Part shown: in pieces, positions 7,880 through 17,001 of the stretch | How positions within the stretch are numbered: position 1 is the first letter of the stretch | How the letters are laid out: every line of letters begins with the position of its first letter | Origin: Nitrospira sp. | GTDB lineage: Bacteria; Nitrospirota; Nitrospiria; Nitrospirales; Nitrospiraceae | Length of the DNA: 64,000 bases | Direction: 5' to 3' | Assembly (NCBI GenBank): GCA_024998565.1 | Contig: JACOEM010000002.1 | Span: forward strand, 124,001-188,000 | The notes under the pieces: model-generated | Seen by the model: the letters and a program-made list of their open reading frames with translations, nothing else | Database searches by the model: none | Told to the model about the DNA's origin: nothing | Made by a program: the position numbers and the translations under genes

Positions 7880-8647
7880 ATGTCGTTTTACGAACATGTG
7901 CGCGCGGACGTGCTCCGGCATGGAGCGATCAATAATACCTACCTAACACGGTTTCAAGCCGGTGAGGTGACCGACAGAGAGTTCCACGAATTTGCCGTCG
8001 AGTTTTATAGTTTTGCGCGATTCTTTCCCCGCATCCTTGCCGCTCAATTAGTCAACACTGAAGATGAGGCCGTGGCCGATGAGCTGACGAAAGTCCTCTA
8101 CTCGGAACTCGGCGACGGCATCGTCAAGCATCGCCACGAATTGCTGTACCGGAATTTCCTCCGGTCGATTGGCATCGACATTCATGACGCGATGCACACA
8201 CCCATGAAACCCAGCACAAGGGCGTATATCCAGGGAATGGAACGGCTTTATAGCAGCAGGCACCACGCGACGGCGTTGGGAGCGTCCTTTGGTCTTGAGA
8301 ACATGGCCATCACGATGTGGGACCATTTGATTCCAGGGTTGACCCGGTTGAAGCAGGTTCGGTATCCGCGCATGGACATGAGGTATTTCACCTTCCACCG
8401 CCAACTCGAATCTGCGCATGAAAAAGCCATGGAGCATGCCGTGGAAGCTGTCGGAGGAGCGGGGGCGAATGGGTGCGCAACGATGAGCGCACAAGAGCAT
8501 AGAGATTTTTGCCTGGGAATGAACGCGGTGCTGGACTATCTCGAAGGGTTTTGGATGGGGCTGGAACGAAAGGCGTCCGGTATCCGACGGAGCCGGCCTC
8601 AGCCGGCGCGGCAGTTGGCGAGTGAACTGCGCGGACAATCGCATTGA
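7880..8647 (+). CDS. Haem-oxygenase-like diiron protein (TenA/PqqC/CADD superfamily)
   Basis: A 255-aa all-helical protein of the haem-oxygenase-like diiron oxidase group. Candidate metal ligands occur in order: Glu76 with His84/His86 (SELGDGIVKHRHE), Glu140 (FGLENMAITMWDH) and His173/Glu177/His180 (FHRQLESAHEK). The N-terminal third (TRFQAGEVTDREFHEFAVEF) resembles the CADD-like branch, which contains self-sacrificing p-aminobenzoate synthases, more than the alkene-forming UndA branch. The start has GGAGG 7 nt upstream. It leads a plus-strand set of fatty-acid genes, so a lipid-related oxidation is also possible. The superfamily is fairly sure, the reaction unknown. Confidence 0.68.
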   Translation: MSFYEHVRADVLRHGAINNTYLTRFQAGEVTDREFHEFAVEFYSFARFFPRILAAQLVNTEDEAVADELTKVLYSELGDGIVKHRHELLYRNFLRSIGIDIHDAMHTPMKPSTRAYIQGMERLYSSRHHATALGASFGLENMAITMWDHLIPGLTRLKQVRYPRMDMRYFTFHRQLESAHEKAMEHAVEAVGGAGANGCATMSAQEHRDFCLGMNAVLDYLEGFWMGLERKASGIRRSRPQPARQLASELRGQSH

Positions 8648-8671
8648 CCCGGCTGCGGGTCGGAGGATCAC

Positions 8672-10387
8672 ATGGAGCGCGTGTGGATCAGCCGCTACGA
8701 TGCGGGTGTTCCTCTCTCCTCCGCCTATCCGGAATGGACCGTCCCGGACCTGCTTCGTCGCTCCGCCTCATGTTTTCCCGAATCGACCGCTCTCTTCTTT
8801 TATGGCGCGCGTCTTTCCTTCCGTGAACTGAACGATCTGACCACGCGTTTTGCACATGGGTTGCTGCGGCTCGGCGTGAAGAGGGGCGATCGGGTCGCTC
8901 TCATGCTGCCGAATATTCCACAGGCGGTCATCGCCTATTACGGCGTACTAAAGGCCGGAGCGATTGTCGCGCCCATGAATCCTCTGTACGTCGAACGTGA
9001 AATTCACAGTCAGCTGGCCGACGCCGGCAGCGAGATCATCGTTGCGTTGGATCTGTTTTATGCCCGCATTCAGGCCGTCCGCGAGCAGACGGGTCTGCCC
9101 GGACGGATCATCATCACCAGCCTCGGAGATTTTCTTCCGACCGTGAAGCGGCTGCTCTATCCGCTTAAGGCCCGGTTGGCAAAGCGCTGGGTGGCGGTCG
9201 AGAAGACTCCCCCGGTCTATGATTTTCTTGCACTGCTCGACGCGGCATCCCCCCGCGCCGAAGATGATTCCCCGCTTCTACCCTCGGTGGAGCCGGACGC
9301 GCTGGCCCAGATTCAATATACCGGCGGCACGACCGGCACTCCCAAGGGTGTCATGCTCTCGCATCGTAACGTGGTGGTCAATGCGATGCAGGGGCGCCTC
9401 TGGTGTTCGGATTTTCAGGAGGGGAAGGAAGTTTTCCTGGGCGCGGTGCCGTTTTTCCATTGTTATGGGCTGAGTACTTGCCAGAATCTCGCCGTCGCGA
9501 CCGGTTCTCAGATCGTCCTGCTCCCGCGATTCCATGCGGAGGAGGCGGTGAAATTGATTCATCAGCACCGGGTCACCATTGTGTCGGGCGTGCCGGTGAT
9601 GTTCGCCATGATCACAGATTGTCCGAAAGTAGGACGGTACGACTTACGTTCGATACGGGTCTGCCTTTGCGGAGCCAGCCCCCTGCCGACCGAGGTGCAG
9701 GAACGATTCGAGCGGTTGAGCGGGGTCAAGATTTCAGAAGGATACGGGCTGACCGAGGCGGGTCCCACTACCCATTGCAACCCGATTCACGGGGATCATC
9801 CGCAAGGCTCGATGGGGTTGCCGTTTCCCGATACGGACGCGCGGATTGTGGATGAAGAAACGGGCATCCGGGACATCCCTACGGGACAAGCGGGGGAACT
9901 GATCGTCCGCGGGCCTCAGGTGATGCAGGGCTACTGGAGGAACACCGAGGACACGCAAGCGGTGTTGCGCGACGGCTGGCTCTACACCGGAGATATCGTC
10001 ACGCGTGATGAACATGGATTCTTCTTTTTTCTGGATCGCAAGAAAGATGTCATCAAGCCATGGGGAGAGACTGTCTATCCGCGAGAGGTTGAAGACATCC
10101 TTTATCAGCATCCCGCCGTGCGTGAGGCGGTGGTGGTGGGCGCTCCCGACCACCATTACGGAGAAGCGGTCAAGGCGTTTGTCGTGCAGAAGGGGGGATG
10201 TGCCGTCACCGAGAGAGAGCTGATCGAGCACTGCCGCCGCTCGCTGGCACGATTCAAGGTCCCGGTGGTTATCGAATTCCGCACTGAATTGCCACGCACC
10301 ATTATCGGGAAGGTGTTGCGACGCGCCTTGCGCGCTGAGGCGGATCCGGTCCCGGTCGGTATGCAGTCGTCGCGCAAGGCGATGTGA
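8672..10387 (+). CDS. Long-chain acyl-CoA ligase (AMP-forming)
   Basis: ANL-superfamily adenylating enzyme, 571 aa, activating a fatty (or related carboxylic) acid to its CoA ester using ATP. The P-loop motif YTGGTTGTPKGVMLSHRN, the A5-type motif SEGYGLTEAGP, the hinge YTGDIVTRDEHGFFFFLDRKKD and the C-terminal catalytic Lys region PRTIIGKVLRR are all intact. The ATG follows CGGAGG by a few bases and lies 24 nt after the diiron-protein gene. Directly downstream are thiolase, hydroxyacyl-CoA dehydrogenase, hydratase and acyl-CoA dehydrogenase genes, so it is the entry step of a beta-oxidation operon. Confidence 0.93.
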   Translation: MERVWISRYDAGVPLSSAYPEWTVPDLLRRSASCFPESTALFFYGARLSFRELNDLTTRFAHGLLRLGVKRGDRVALMLPNIPQAVIAYYGVLKAGAIVAPMNPLYVEREIHSQLADAGSEIIVALDLFYARIQAVREQTGLPGRIIITSLGDFLPTVKRLLYPLKARLAKRWVAVEKTPPVYDFLALLDAASPRAEDDSPLLPSVEPDALAQIQYTGGTTGTPKGVMLSHRNVVVNAMQGRLWCSDFQEGKEVFLGAVPFFHCYGLSTCQNLAVATGSQIVLLPRFHAEEAVKLIHQHRVTIVSGVPVMFAMITDCPKVGRYDLRSIRVCLCGASPLPTEVQERFERLSGVKISEGYGLTEAGPTTHCNPIHGDHPQGSMGLPFPDTDARIVDEETGIRDIPTGQAGELIVRGPQVMQGYWRNTEDTQAVLRDGWLYTGDIVTRDEHGFFFFLDRKKDVIKPWGETVYPREVEDILYQHPAVREAVVVGAPDHHYGEAVKAFVVQKGGCAVTERELIEHCRRSLARFKVPVVIEFRTELPRTIIGKVLRRALRAEADPVPVGMQSSRKAM

Positions 10388-10405
10388 GGCTGCGAGGAGG
10401 GCACC

Positions 10406-11596
10406 ATGAGAGAGGTCGTCATCGTCGCCGGCGTACGCACCCCTATCGGTAACTTCGGCGGTGCCCTGAAGGACCTTCCGCCTCACAAGATGGGGGAATT
10501 GGTCGTGCGAGAAGCCGTCTCGCGTGCCAAGCTGGATCCCCGGCTCATCGACGAAGTGATCGTGGGCTCCGTTGGTCACACGAGTGATGCCTACAACGTC
10601 GCTCGTGCGATTGCGCTTATGGCCGGACTGCCTGTGCGTACCCCGGCCTATTCGGTGCAGCGCAACTGCTCCTCCGGTCTCCAGCCGTTCGTCAATGCGT
10701 ACCAGAACATTCAAAGTGAGGATGCAGACGCACAAGTTGTGGGGGGAGTGGAAAGCATGAGCCGCGCCCCGTTTGTCTCACGGGACATGCGGTGGGGAAA
10801 ACGGCTCCGCAATGCCGAATTGATCGACAGTATCTGGGAGGGATTGACCGATGCGTTTTGCGGCCAATTGATGGGTCGGACGGCCGAGAACCTGGCTGAG
10901 GAGTTTGGCATCGGTCGTGAGGAGCAGGATCGATATGCGGTGGAGAGCCACCGCCGGGCGTTCAAAGCCATTCGGGAGGGCCGGCTCAAGGATGAGATTC
11001 TGCCTCTGATGGTGCCGAAGTCGGTGGCCGGACGTGATGTCGCACCGGCGGTCGTCTCGCAAGACGAGGGGCCGAATGTCGGGTTGACGGAGCAGCAACT
11101 CGCGCTCTATCCGCCGCTCTTCAAAGAACAGGGGACCGTCACGGCGGGGAACAGTTGCCCCCTCAACGATGGCGCCGCTGCAGCGATCGTCATGTCCTCC
11201 GCGCGTGCGCGTGAGTTGGGCTGTCGCCCGCTCGGCCGCATCAGAGGGTATGCCTTCATCGGCGTGGAGCCGACGCGTATGGGGATCGGTCCCGCCGAAG
11301 CGCTCCCGTTGGCACTCAAGCGCGCCGGTGTCACCCTCACCGATCTTGAACTCATCGAAGTGAACGAGGCTTTTGCCGTGCAGTACCTCGCGGTGGAACG
11401 TGTGTTGGGACTCAAGCGGGAGCTCGTCAATGTGAACGGCGGGGCGATTGCGCTGGGTCATCCGGTCGGCATGACGGGTTCCCGGCTGGTCATCACGATC
11501 CTGTACGAGATGCAGCGGCGTGGCGCTGCACTCGGTGCCGTGGCCCTGTGTGTCGGCGGCGGGCAGGGCGCTGCGATGGTGTTGGAACGCATGTGA
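10406..11596 (+). CDS. Acetyl-CoA acyltransferase (3-ketoacyl-CoA thiolase)
   Basis: Second thiolase of the window, full length at 396 aa. The nucleophile is Cys88 in SVQRNCSSGLQ; the C-terminal catalytic loops GGAIALGHPVGMTGSR (His) and ALCVGGGQGAA (Cys) are intact. In its operon it would cleave 3-ketoacyl-CoA to acetyl-CoA and a shortened acyl-CoA. An AGGAGG lies 8 nt before the ATG and the gene starts 18 nt after the ligase. It is separate in sequence from the thiolase at the left edge, so the region carries two paralogues, perhaps one for long chains and one for acetoacetyl-CoA. Confidence 0.94.
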   Translation: MREVVIVAGVRTPIGNFGGALKDLPPHKMGELVVREAVSRAKLDPRLIDEVIVGSVGHTSDAYNVARAIALMAGLPVRTPAYSVQRNCSSGLQPFVNAYQNIQSEDADAQVVGGVESMSRAPFVSRDMRWGKRLRNAELIDSIWEGLTDAFCGQLMGRTAENLAEEFGIGREEQDRYAVESHRRAFKAIREGRLKDEILPLMVPKSVAGRDVAPAVVSQDEGPNVGLTEQQLALYPPLFKEQGTVTAGNSCPLNDGAAAAIVMSSARARELGCRPLGRIRGYAFIGVEPTRMGIGPAEALPLALKRAGVTLTDLELIEVNEAFAVQYLAVERVLGLKRELVNVNGGAIALGHPVGMTGSRLVITILYEMQRRGAALGAVALCVGGGQGAAMVLERM

Positions 11597-11627
11597 CCGG
11601 TGCGTGTCGAGCGACAGGAGTCGTCCC

Positions 11628-12851
11628 ATGTACATCTATAAAGTCGGTGTGGTGGGTGCCGGTACCATGGGCGCGCAGATTGCTGAAGTGGTGAGTTATG
11701 CCGGCGTGCCGGTGCTGCTGGCAGATATACAGGAATCACTGGCCAGGAGAGGCGTCGAATCCGTGCGGGCGATATATCAAGCCCGCGTGGACAAAGGCAA
11801 GATGACGCCTGAGCAGCTGGAAGAGAAAATGCTGCTGGTGACGGCCTCGCCGAACCTCGAGGCTCTCCATGATGTCGATCTGGTGATCGAGGCGGTCTCA
11901 GAAGAGATAACGCTGAAACAGCGCGTGTTCCGCGAACTGGACCGGGTCTGTGCGCGAAGTGCCATCCTGGCGAGTAACACCTCCGCGCTGTCCATATCAG
12001 CCATCGGGGCTTCAACCACGAGGCCCGGTAAGGTGCTCGGACTTCATTTTTTCAATCCTGCCTATGCGATGCCGCTGGTAGAGGTCATCCCCGGCCTGGC
12101 CACCGATCCCCAGACCGTCGATGATGTCGTCGGTTTTGCCGAAAGTCTCCGCAAGACGCCGGTGATCGTGAAGGAATGCGCAGGTTTCCTCGTCAATCGC
12201 CTGCTCTCTCCCTATCTGAATGAAGCCGTGTGGTGCTTCCAAGACGGCGATGTGTCCATCAAGGAGATCGATCAGGACATGGTGGCATTCGGCATGCCGG
12301 TCGGCCCATTCATGCTGCTGGATACCGTCGGGCTGGATATTGCGTTCGAGGTCGCGCGCATTCTCCACCGATCCTACGGACCCCGGATGGCGCCGGCGCC
12401 GCTTCTCGAAGCCTTGGTCAAGGCGGGGCGATGGGGAATCAAATCAGGACGGGGCTTCTACGAGTATTCGGGGGGCGAGGAATGGAGCCGCGATCAGGAC
12501 CTCGATACTCTGCTGCAGCAAGTGCGGCAGGGCGGCGGGCAGACCAGGATGGAATGGACCAGATTACGCCCTCTCCTCGCCATGGTGAATGAGGCTGTGA
12601 CTGCGTACCAGGAGGGCGTCGCGTCGGCGCGAGATATCGATCTGGCGTTGGTGGCGGGAACAGGATTTCCCAACGAGAAGGGAGGACCGCTGCATGTTGC
12701 CGACCAGCTTGGGATCGACCATGTGTTGCACGAACTGGAAGCATTGCGGGATACGCTGGGCGTACGCTTCTGGCCGGCGCCGATGTTGCGCCGAATGGTT
12801 GACGCCGGCTTCACCGGACAGCTCGCGGGACGAGGGTTCTTTGCCTATTAA
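11628..12851 (+). CDS. 3-hydroxyacyl-CoA dehydrogenase
   Basis: NAD-dependent oxidation of 3-hydroxyacyl-CoA in beta-oxidation. The Rossmann motif GVVGAGTMGAQIAE begins at residue 7; LGLHFFNPAYAMPLVEVI and KECAGFLVNRLLSPYLNEA are typical. At 407 aa it is longer than simple hydroxybutyryl-CoA dehydrogenases (~285 aa) because a second C-terminal 3HCDH domain follows (about 300-405, LALVAGTGFPNEKGGPLHVAD), as in the dehydrogenase half of FadB. The hydratase half is a separate downstream gene here. The ATG at MYIYKVGV is chosen because CAGGAG lies 7-8 nt upstream. Confidence 0.93.
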   Translation: MYIYKVGVVGAGTMGAQIAEVVSYAGVPVLLADIQESLARRGVESVRAIYQARVDKGKMTPEQLEEKMLLVTASPNLEALHDVDLVIEAVSEEITLKQRVFRELDRVCARSAILASNTSALSISAIGASTTRPGKVLGLHFFNPAYAMPLVEVIPGLATDPQTVDDVVGFAESLRKTPVIVKECAGFLVNRLLSPYLNEAVWCFQDGDVSIKEIDQDMVAFGMPVGPFMLLDTVGLDIAFEVARILHRSYGPRMAPAPLLEALVKAGRWGIKSGRGFYEYSGGEEWSRDQDLDTLLQQVRQGGGQTRMEWTRLRPLLAMVNEAVTAYQEGVASARDIDLALVAGTGFPNEKGGPLHVADQLGIDHVLHELEALRDTLGVRFWPAPMLRRMVDAGFTGQLAGRGFFAY

Positions 12852-12943
12852 CGCTCTTGTCGGCGGGGCAGGATTGGTATGCCCGTCCCTTTCCCGATCG
12901 CATCCATGTGGGAATACCCACCATTCAATGTTGTGAGGCTCAT

Positions 12944-13732
12944 ATGACGACGACAGCCGGTTCGATGCTTTCTTGCACTGTCGAGGGGGCGGTGGCCACT
13001 TTGTTGATCAACCATCCTCCCGCTAACACCCTGACACCTGAACTCCTTGCCGAGCTGAGCACAATGTTCGATCAAGTTGCCAAGGACGAAGCGGTAACAG
13101 TGGTCGTGTTGACCGGCACGGGTCGATTCTTCATTGCCGGGGCAGATATTCGAGTCTTGGCCTCGATTGCTTCGTCAAAGGAAGGGGAGGCCATGGCTCT
13201 GCAGGGCCAGGCCATCTTGGATCGGATCGAAGGGGTTGGAAAACCGGTGATCGCTGCCATCAACGGGATTTGTCTGGGGGGAGGACTGGAATTGGCCATG
13301 TGTTGCCATATCAGGCTTGCCGCGGAAGGGAGCCGATTGGGCCAGCCGGAAATCAATCTGGGGATCATGCCGGGATTCGGCGGCACGCAGCGACTTGCCC
13401 GGATCATCGGTCAGTCGAAAGCCATGGAGCTGATCCTGACCGGTGAGCCGATCTCGGCGCAGGAAGCAAAGACGATTGGTCTCGTATCGCAGGTCGTTTC
13501 CCCTGAGGATCTCCTCCGTCAGGCTCAGGGGCTGGCGCGCACGATTGCCTCGAAAGGCCAGATGGCGGTGCGCGCGTCGCTTCGGGCCATCCGCCAGGGT
13601 GTCGAGCTGAATTTTCATGACGGCCTGGCCTTGGAAGCGCGCCTGTTCGGAGAGTTGTGCGACACGGCGGACAGACGGGAAGGCCTGTCCGCGTTTCTGG
13701 AGAAGCGGCAGCCGCATTTCATGGATCGATGA
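12944..13732 (+). CDS. Enoyl-CoA hydratase/isomerase
   Basis: Crotonase-family hydratase, 262 aa, adding water to 2-enoyl-CoA. The oxyanion-hole segments FIAGADIR and GGGLELAMCCH are present, with both catalytic glutamates: one in GQPEINLGIMPGFGGTQR, the other in KAMELILTGEP. The start at MTTTAGS is preceded by GTGAGG. It completes the hydration-oxidation-thiolysis set encoded by its neighbours; with the separate dehydrogenase it replaces a FadB fusion. Confidence 0.93.
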   Translation: MTTTAGSMLSCTVEGAVATLLINHPPANTLTPELLAELSTMFDQVAKDEAVTVVVLTGTGRFFIAGADIRVLASIASSKEGEAMALQGQAILDRIEGVGKPVIAAINGICLGGGLELAMCCHIRLAAEGSRLGQPEINLGIMPGFGGTQRLARIIGQSKAMELILTGEPISAQEAKTIGLVSQVVSPEDLLRQAQGLARTIASKGQMAVRASLRAIRQGVELNFHDGLALEARLFGELCDTADRREGLSAFLEKRQPHFMDR

Positions 13733-13768
13733 ATGGCCGTTGTCCGTTGAGTCGATGTGGAGCCCACG

Positions 13769-14989
13769 ATGGCACCGTCTTTCAGCAAGCGGGCCCTGGC
13801 GTTGGGCGGAGGTGGCTTCACCGGCTACCTCTTCGAAATCGGCGCGTTGACCGCCTTGGACGATCTCTTCGAGGACGGTGTGACGATGAACGATCTCGAT
13901 CTGTATGTCGGCGTGAGTGCCGGAGCGGCGGCGGCGTCACTGTTGGCCAATGGAGTCAGGCCGCAGGAGATTCTGGACACGAACCTGTCCGGCACCAGAC
14001 CCTACTACTTTGATCATCGTAACGTGTTTTCTCCTGCCATCGGCGAGGGGCTCAAAACGGTGTGGCGGGTGACCCGGCAACTCGTTCCGCTGCTGAAGCT
14101 CTATGTGCGTCACTATGGAGAGATGACGTTCATCGATTTGCTCGATAAGGCGCAGGATGCGCTGCCGAGCGGTATTTACACGCTGGAGCCTTTTGCGAAG
14201 TATCTCGAGGCGATCTTCAAAGTCAAAGGGTTGAGCGACCGGTTCGCCGGACTCGCCAAGGAACTGTACATCCCGGCCATCGATCTGGAAACAGGCGATG
14301 GCGTGCTGTTCGGCGACGAGGATTGGCGGGACGTTCCGATCTCACGTGCCGTGACGGCCTCCTCCGCAGTGCCGATTTATTTCTGCCCGGTCCGGATCCA
14401 GGGCCGGGACTACATCGATGCCGGCATCGGTCGCATGGCCTTCTTCGAGGTCGCCGTTCAAAAACATGTGGACTTCATGATCATGATCAATCCGATGGCA
14501 CGAGCACCGAAGGCGCGGTCACGGCACGCGCAGTCGGCCGTCGGCAAGCCCGGAAATCGATTGCGGGACAGGGGCTTTTTGTCCATCGGGGAACAGGCCT
14601 CCCGCATCAATTTCGATGCGCGTTTCTCGCAAGCCTTGGAGCGCTTCCAGCAGGACTATCCGGAGAAGGAAGTGCTCGCCATTTCGCCGGTGGAAGCCGA
14701 TGCGCTGCTGTTCGAACGGAGTTTTCTGAGTTACGACGACCGGATCCATCTCCTTCGGGCCGGATATGTGGCGGTGATGACGCTGGCACGGGATCGGTGG
14801 GGGGACCTGTCCGCGCAGTTCGCGCGCCATGGTCTGGTGATGTCGCGGACCAGGTTCGAGGACCGCGCCGGGCGGCGACTCGCGCGGCTCGATGAAGTCG
14901 CGAGGGTGGCTGATCCGAACACCCGTCAGCCCATGGTTGGGCCGGCGCGCATCGGCGGTATCGGCGCGGCCTGGCGCAAGGCCAAGTAA
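13769..14989 (+). CDS. Patatin-like phospholipase
   Basis: Patatin-family serine acyl hydrolase, 406 aa. The oxyanion loop ALGGGGFTGYLFEIG, the nucleophile elbow VGVSAGAAAASL (Ser) and the dyad Asp in YIDAGIG are visible. No clear signal peptide, so probably cytoplasmic or membrane-surface. ATG chosen over an in-frame GTG 12 nt upstream because GGAG lies 7-8 nt before it. Embedded in the beta-oxidation operon, it probably frees fatty acids from membrane or storage lipids for the ligase and dehydrogenases on either side. Confidence 0.88.
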   Translation: MAPSFSKRALALGGGGFTGYLFEIGALTALDDLFEDGVTMNDLDLYVGVSAGAAAASLLANGVRPQEILDTNLSGTRPYYFDHRNVFSPAIGEGLKTVWRVTRQLVPLLKLYVRHYGEMTFIDLLDKAQDALPSGIYTLEPFAKYLEAIFKVKGLSDRFAGLAKELYIPAIDLETGDGVLFGDEDWRDVPISRAVTASSAVPIYFCPVRIQGRDYIDAGIGRMAFFEVAVQKHVDFMIMINPMARAPKARSRHAQSAVGKPGNRLRDRGFLSIGEQASRINFDARFSQALERFQQDYPEKEVLAISPVEADALLFERSFLSYDDRIHLLRAGYVAVMTLARDRWGDLSAQFARHGLVMSRTRFEDRAGRRLARLDEVARVADPNTRQPMVGPARIGGIGAAWRKAK

Positions 14990-15009
14990 GCCACGCCGCA
15001 GAGGTACGT

Positions 15010-16947
15010 ATGACGACCGAAGCAAAGATGTTCAAGGGGTCGCTCGCGGCAGCCGAAGCCGCTCGTGATACGCGTGCCTATTCGGGATTTATGGCAGGGC
15101 TATTCGAAGGGGTCGTTCGGAGATCGCTGTTTACCTCTGCATCGATCCCGGCGATGAGCGGGGACGCGAAGGAATTTCTCGACACCCTCCGCCTGCTGCT
15201 GATCGAGAAAGTAGATCCGGAAGCCATCGATAGAGAAGGCGCGATCGGTGAAGAGGTAATCGAGGCGTTCAGAGCGATCGGCGCCTTCGGGATCAAAATC
15301 CCGCGCAGCTACGGCGGGTTGGGGCTTTCGCAGTCGGAGTATCACACAGTGGCGACCCTCCTCGGCAGTCATGACGCGGCGACCAGCGTGTTGCTGTCGG
15401 CCCACAATTCGATCGGAGTGGCGGAACCGGTCAAGCTGGTGGGAAATCGTGAGCAACAGCAGCGGTTGCTGCCTCGATTGGCACGAGGAGACATATCCGG
15501 ATTTGCGCTGACGGAAAAGAGTGCGGGGTGTGATATCTGGGATCTCAAAACCTACGCGATTCCTGTGCATGAAGGCGGCGTCCTGGTGGGCTATCGGCTC
15601 ACGGGTGAGAAGTTGTACACGACGAACGCGCCTCGTGAGGATCATGAGTTCCTGGCCTCACTCCTTGTCGTCATTGCTCAGATCGTCACGGTGCCCCAGG
15701 ACGTCGATCGCCCCAAGGAAGAGCGGCGATTCGGAGCGTTTGTGGTGGAGACGCAGTCGGCGGGGTGCCGCTGCACGCGCCTCAGCTTCATGGGTGTTCG
15801 AGGCATCTATAATGGGCAGGTGCATCTGCGCGATGTTTTTGTGCCGGTGGCCAACCGGCTGGGAGAAGAGGGCGAAGGCCTGCGGCGCGCTTTGGAAAGC
15901 CTCACGGTCGGACGACTCACACTACCTGCCGCCTGCCTGGGCAGTCTGAAGCAATGTCTCCGGTTGGCGCGTGTGCGGGCCCGGCAACGCATTCAATACG
16001 ACCGCCCGATCGGGGAGCATACGGATATCGGGTCGAAAATTGTGGTGATGGCGTCCCGCGTGCTCGCGCTCGAGGCCATCGTGAAGATCACGGGAATCTG
16101 GACCGACGCCAAGGTGGATGTACGGCTGGAGTCGGCGGCGGCGAAAGTGCTTGCGACTGAGTGGCTGTTGGAGTCGTTGCTGGATCTGTTCCGCATCTAC
16201 GGCGGTCGCGCGTTCGAGACGCCTGATTCGTTGCGTCTCCATGGGGACTTGCCGGTGCCGATCGAACGGATGATCCGGGACGCGCTCATCAATGTGATCT
16301 GGGAAGGGAGTAACGGTATTCTGACGTTGTGGATTGCGCGGGAGGGACTCGGCGAATATGTGACGCAAGGCAGGGCTTTTCTGGAACGCGGGATCGAGGA
16401 CATGGCTCAGGCCGTGCCCTTTTTCGCGAGAATCTCCGCGCGAGCCTTCAATCCGATTGCCTTTCTTGGGCGAGGTGTGCGATCGGGGGCCGATGCGGCT
16501 CCGTGGGAGCGGTTTGTGTCGCAACAAAGCCGGGCGCTCGCGCGGAAGGCGCTGTGGGTCAGCGCCCGTGACCGGCGCAATCTCCCGCGCAATCAACGGG
16601 TGCTCAGAAGCCTGGTGACAGCCGGCCTGCAGCTATTTGCCGTGGAAGCCTTGTTGTGGTACGGATCACAGCCGGAAGTCCGGGAGCATGCCTTGTCGCG
16701 GGCGCTGGTTGAAGATTTCTGTCTGCGAGTCAAAGAAACATTTCATCCCACCCCCTTGCTCTCTCTGACGACGCCCTTGTGGGATGACGATCGGAGGTTG
16801 TTTCATCTGGCCAAAGACATACTTGCGGGCAAGGCCGGGTGGTTGGAGGAGGGCATCATCCCGTCCTGCCCGGGCGGGCGAACCGGTGTTGCCGAACCGG
16901 CCGGTGTGGTGACGGGCGCTTCGGTGGAGACCTGGTCAGGGATGTGA
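15010..16947 (+). CDS. Acyl-CoA dehydrogenase (FAD-dependent, long form)
   Basis: First oxidation step of beta-oxidation, acyl-CoA to 2-enoyl-CoA. At 645 aa it is longer than the ~380-aa core family. Core landmarks: IPRSYGGLGLSQSEYH (about 97-112), GFALTEKSAGCD, TGEKLYTTNA, RLTLPAACLGSLKQCLRLAR, and VIWEGSNGILTLWIAREGL. About 200 extra C-terminal residues follow, as in very-long-chain-type enzymes. It begins 20 nt after the patatin gene and is the last enzyme of the set. No electron-transfer flavoprotein genes are in view, so the electron acceptor is encoded elsewhere. Confidence 0.9.
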   Translation: MTTEAKMFKGSLAAAEAARDTRAYSGFMAGLFEGVVRRSLFTSASIPAMSGDAKEFLDTLRLLLIEKVDPEAIDREGAIGEEVIEAFRAIGAFGIKIPRSYGGLGLSQSEYHTVATLLGSHDAATSVLLSAHNSIGVAEPVKLVGNREQQQRLLPRLARGDISGFALTEKSAGCDIWDLKTYAIPVHEGGVLVGYRLTGEKLYTTNAPREDHEFLASLLVVIAQIVTVPQDVDRPKEERRFGAFVVETQSAGCRCTRLSFMGVRGIYNGQVHLRDVFVPVANRLGEEGEGLRRALESLTVGRLTLPAACLGSLKQCLRLARVRARQRIQYDRPIGEHTDIGSKIVVMASRVLALEAIVKITGIWTDAKVDVRLESAAAKVLATEWLLESLLDLFRIYGGRAFETPDSLRLHGDLPVPIERMIRDALINVIWEGSNGILTLWIAREGLGEYVTQGRAFLERGIEDMAQAVPFFARISARAFNPIAFLGRGVRSGADAAPWERFVSQQSRALARKALWVSARDRRNLPRNQRVLRSLVTAGLQLFAVEALLWYGSQPEVREHALSRALVEDFCLRVKETFHPTPLLSLTTPLWDDDRRLFHLAKDILAGKAGWLEEGIIPSCPGGRTGVAEPAGVVTGASVETWSGM

Positions 16948-17001
16948 GGCGGAGATGAGAGTGGTTGTTGCTTCCCAGGATTCATGTTCAACGGAGTCTC
17001 T

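Noticed and set aside
7807-7917. Small plus-strand frame from ATG 7807 overlapping the diiron-protein start, as a possible leader peptide
   Set aside because: No regulatory motif or attenuator structure, and it overlaps a well-supported start with its own ribosome site.
9734-10735. 333-aa minus-strand frame under the acyl-CoA ligase and thiolase
   Set aside because: Antisense shadow spanning two clear genes, with no recognisable domain.
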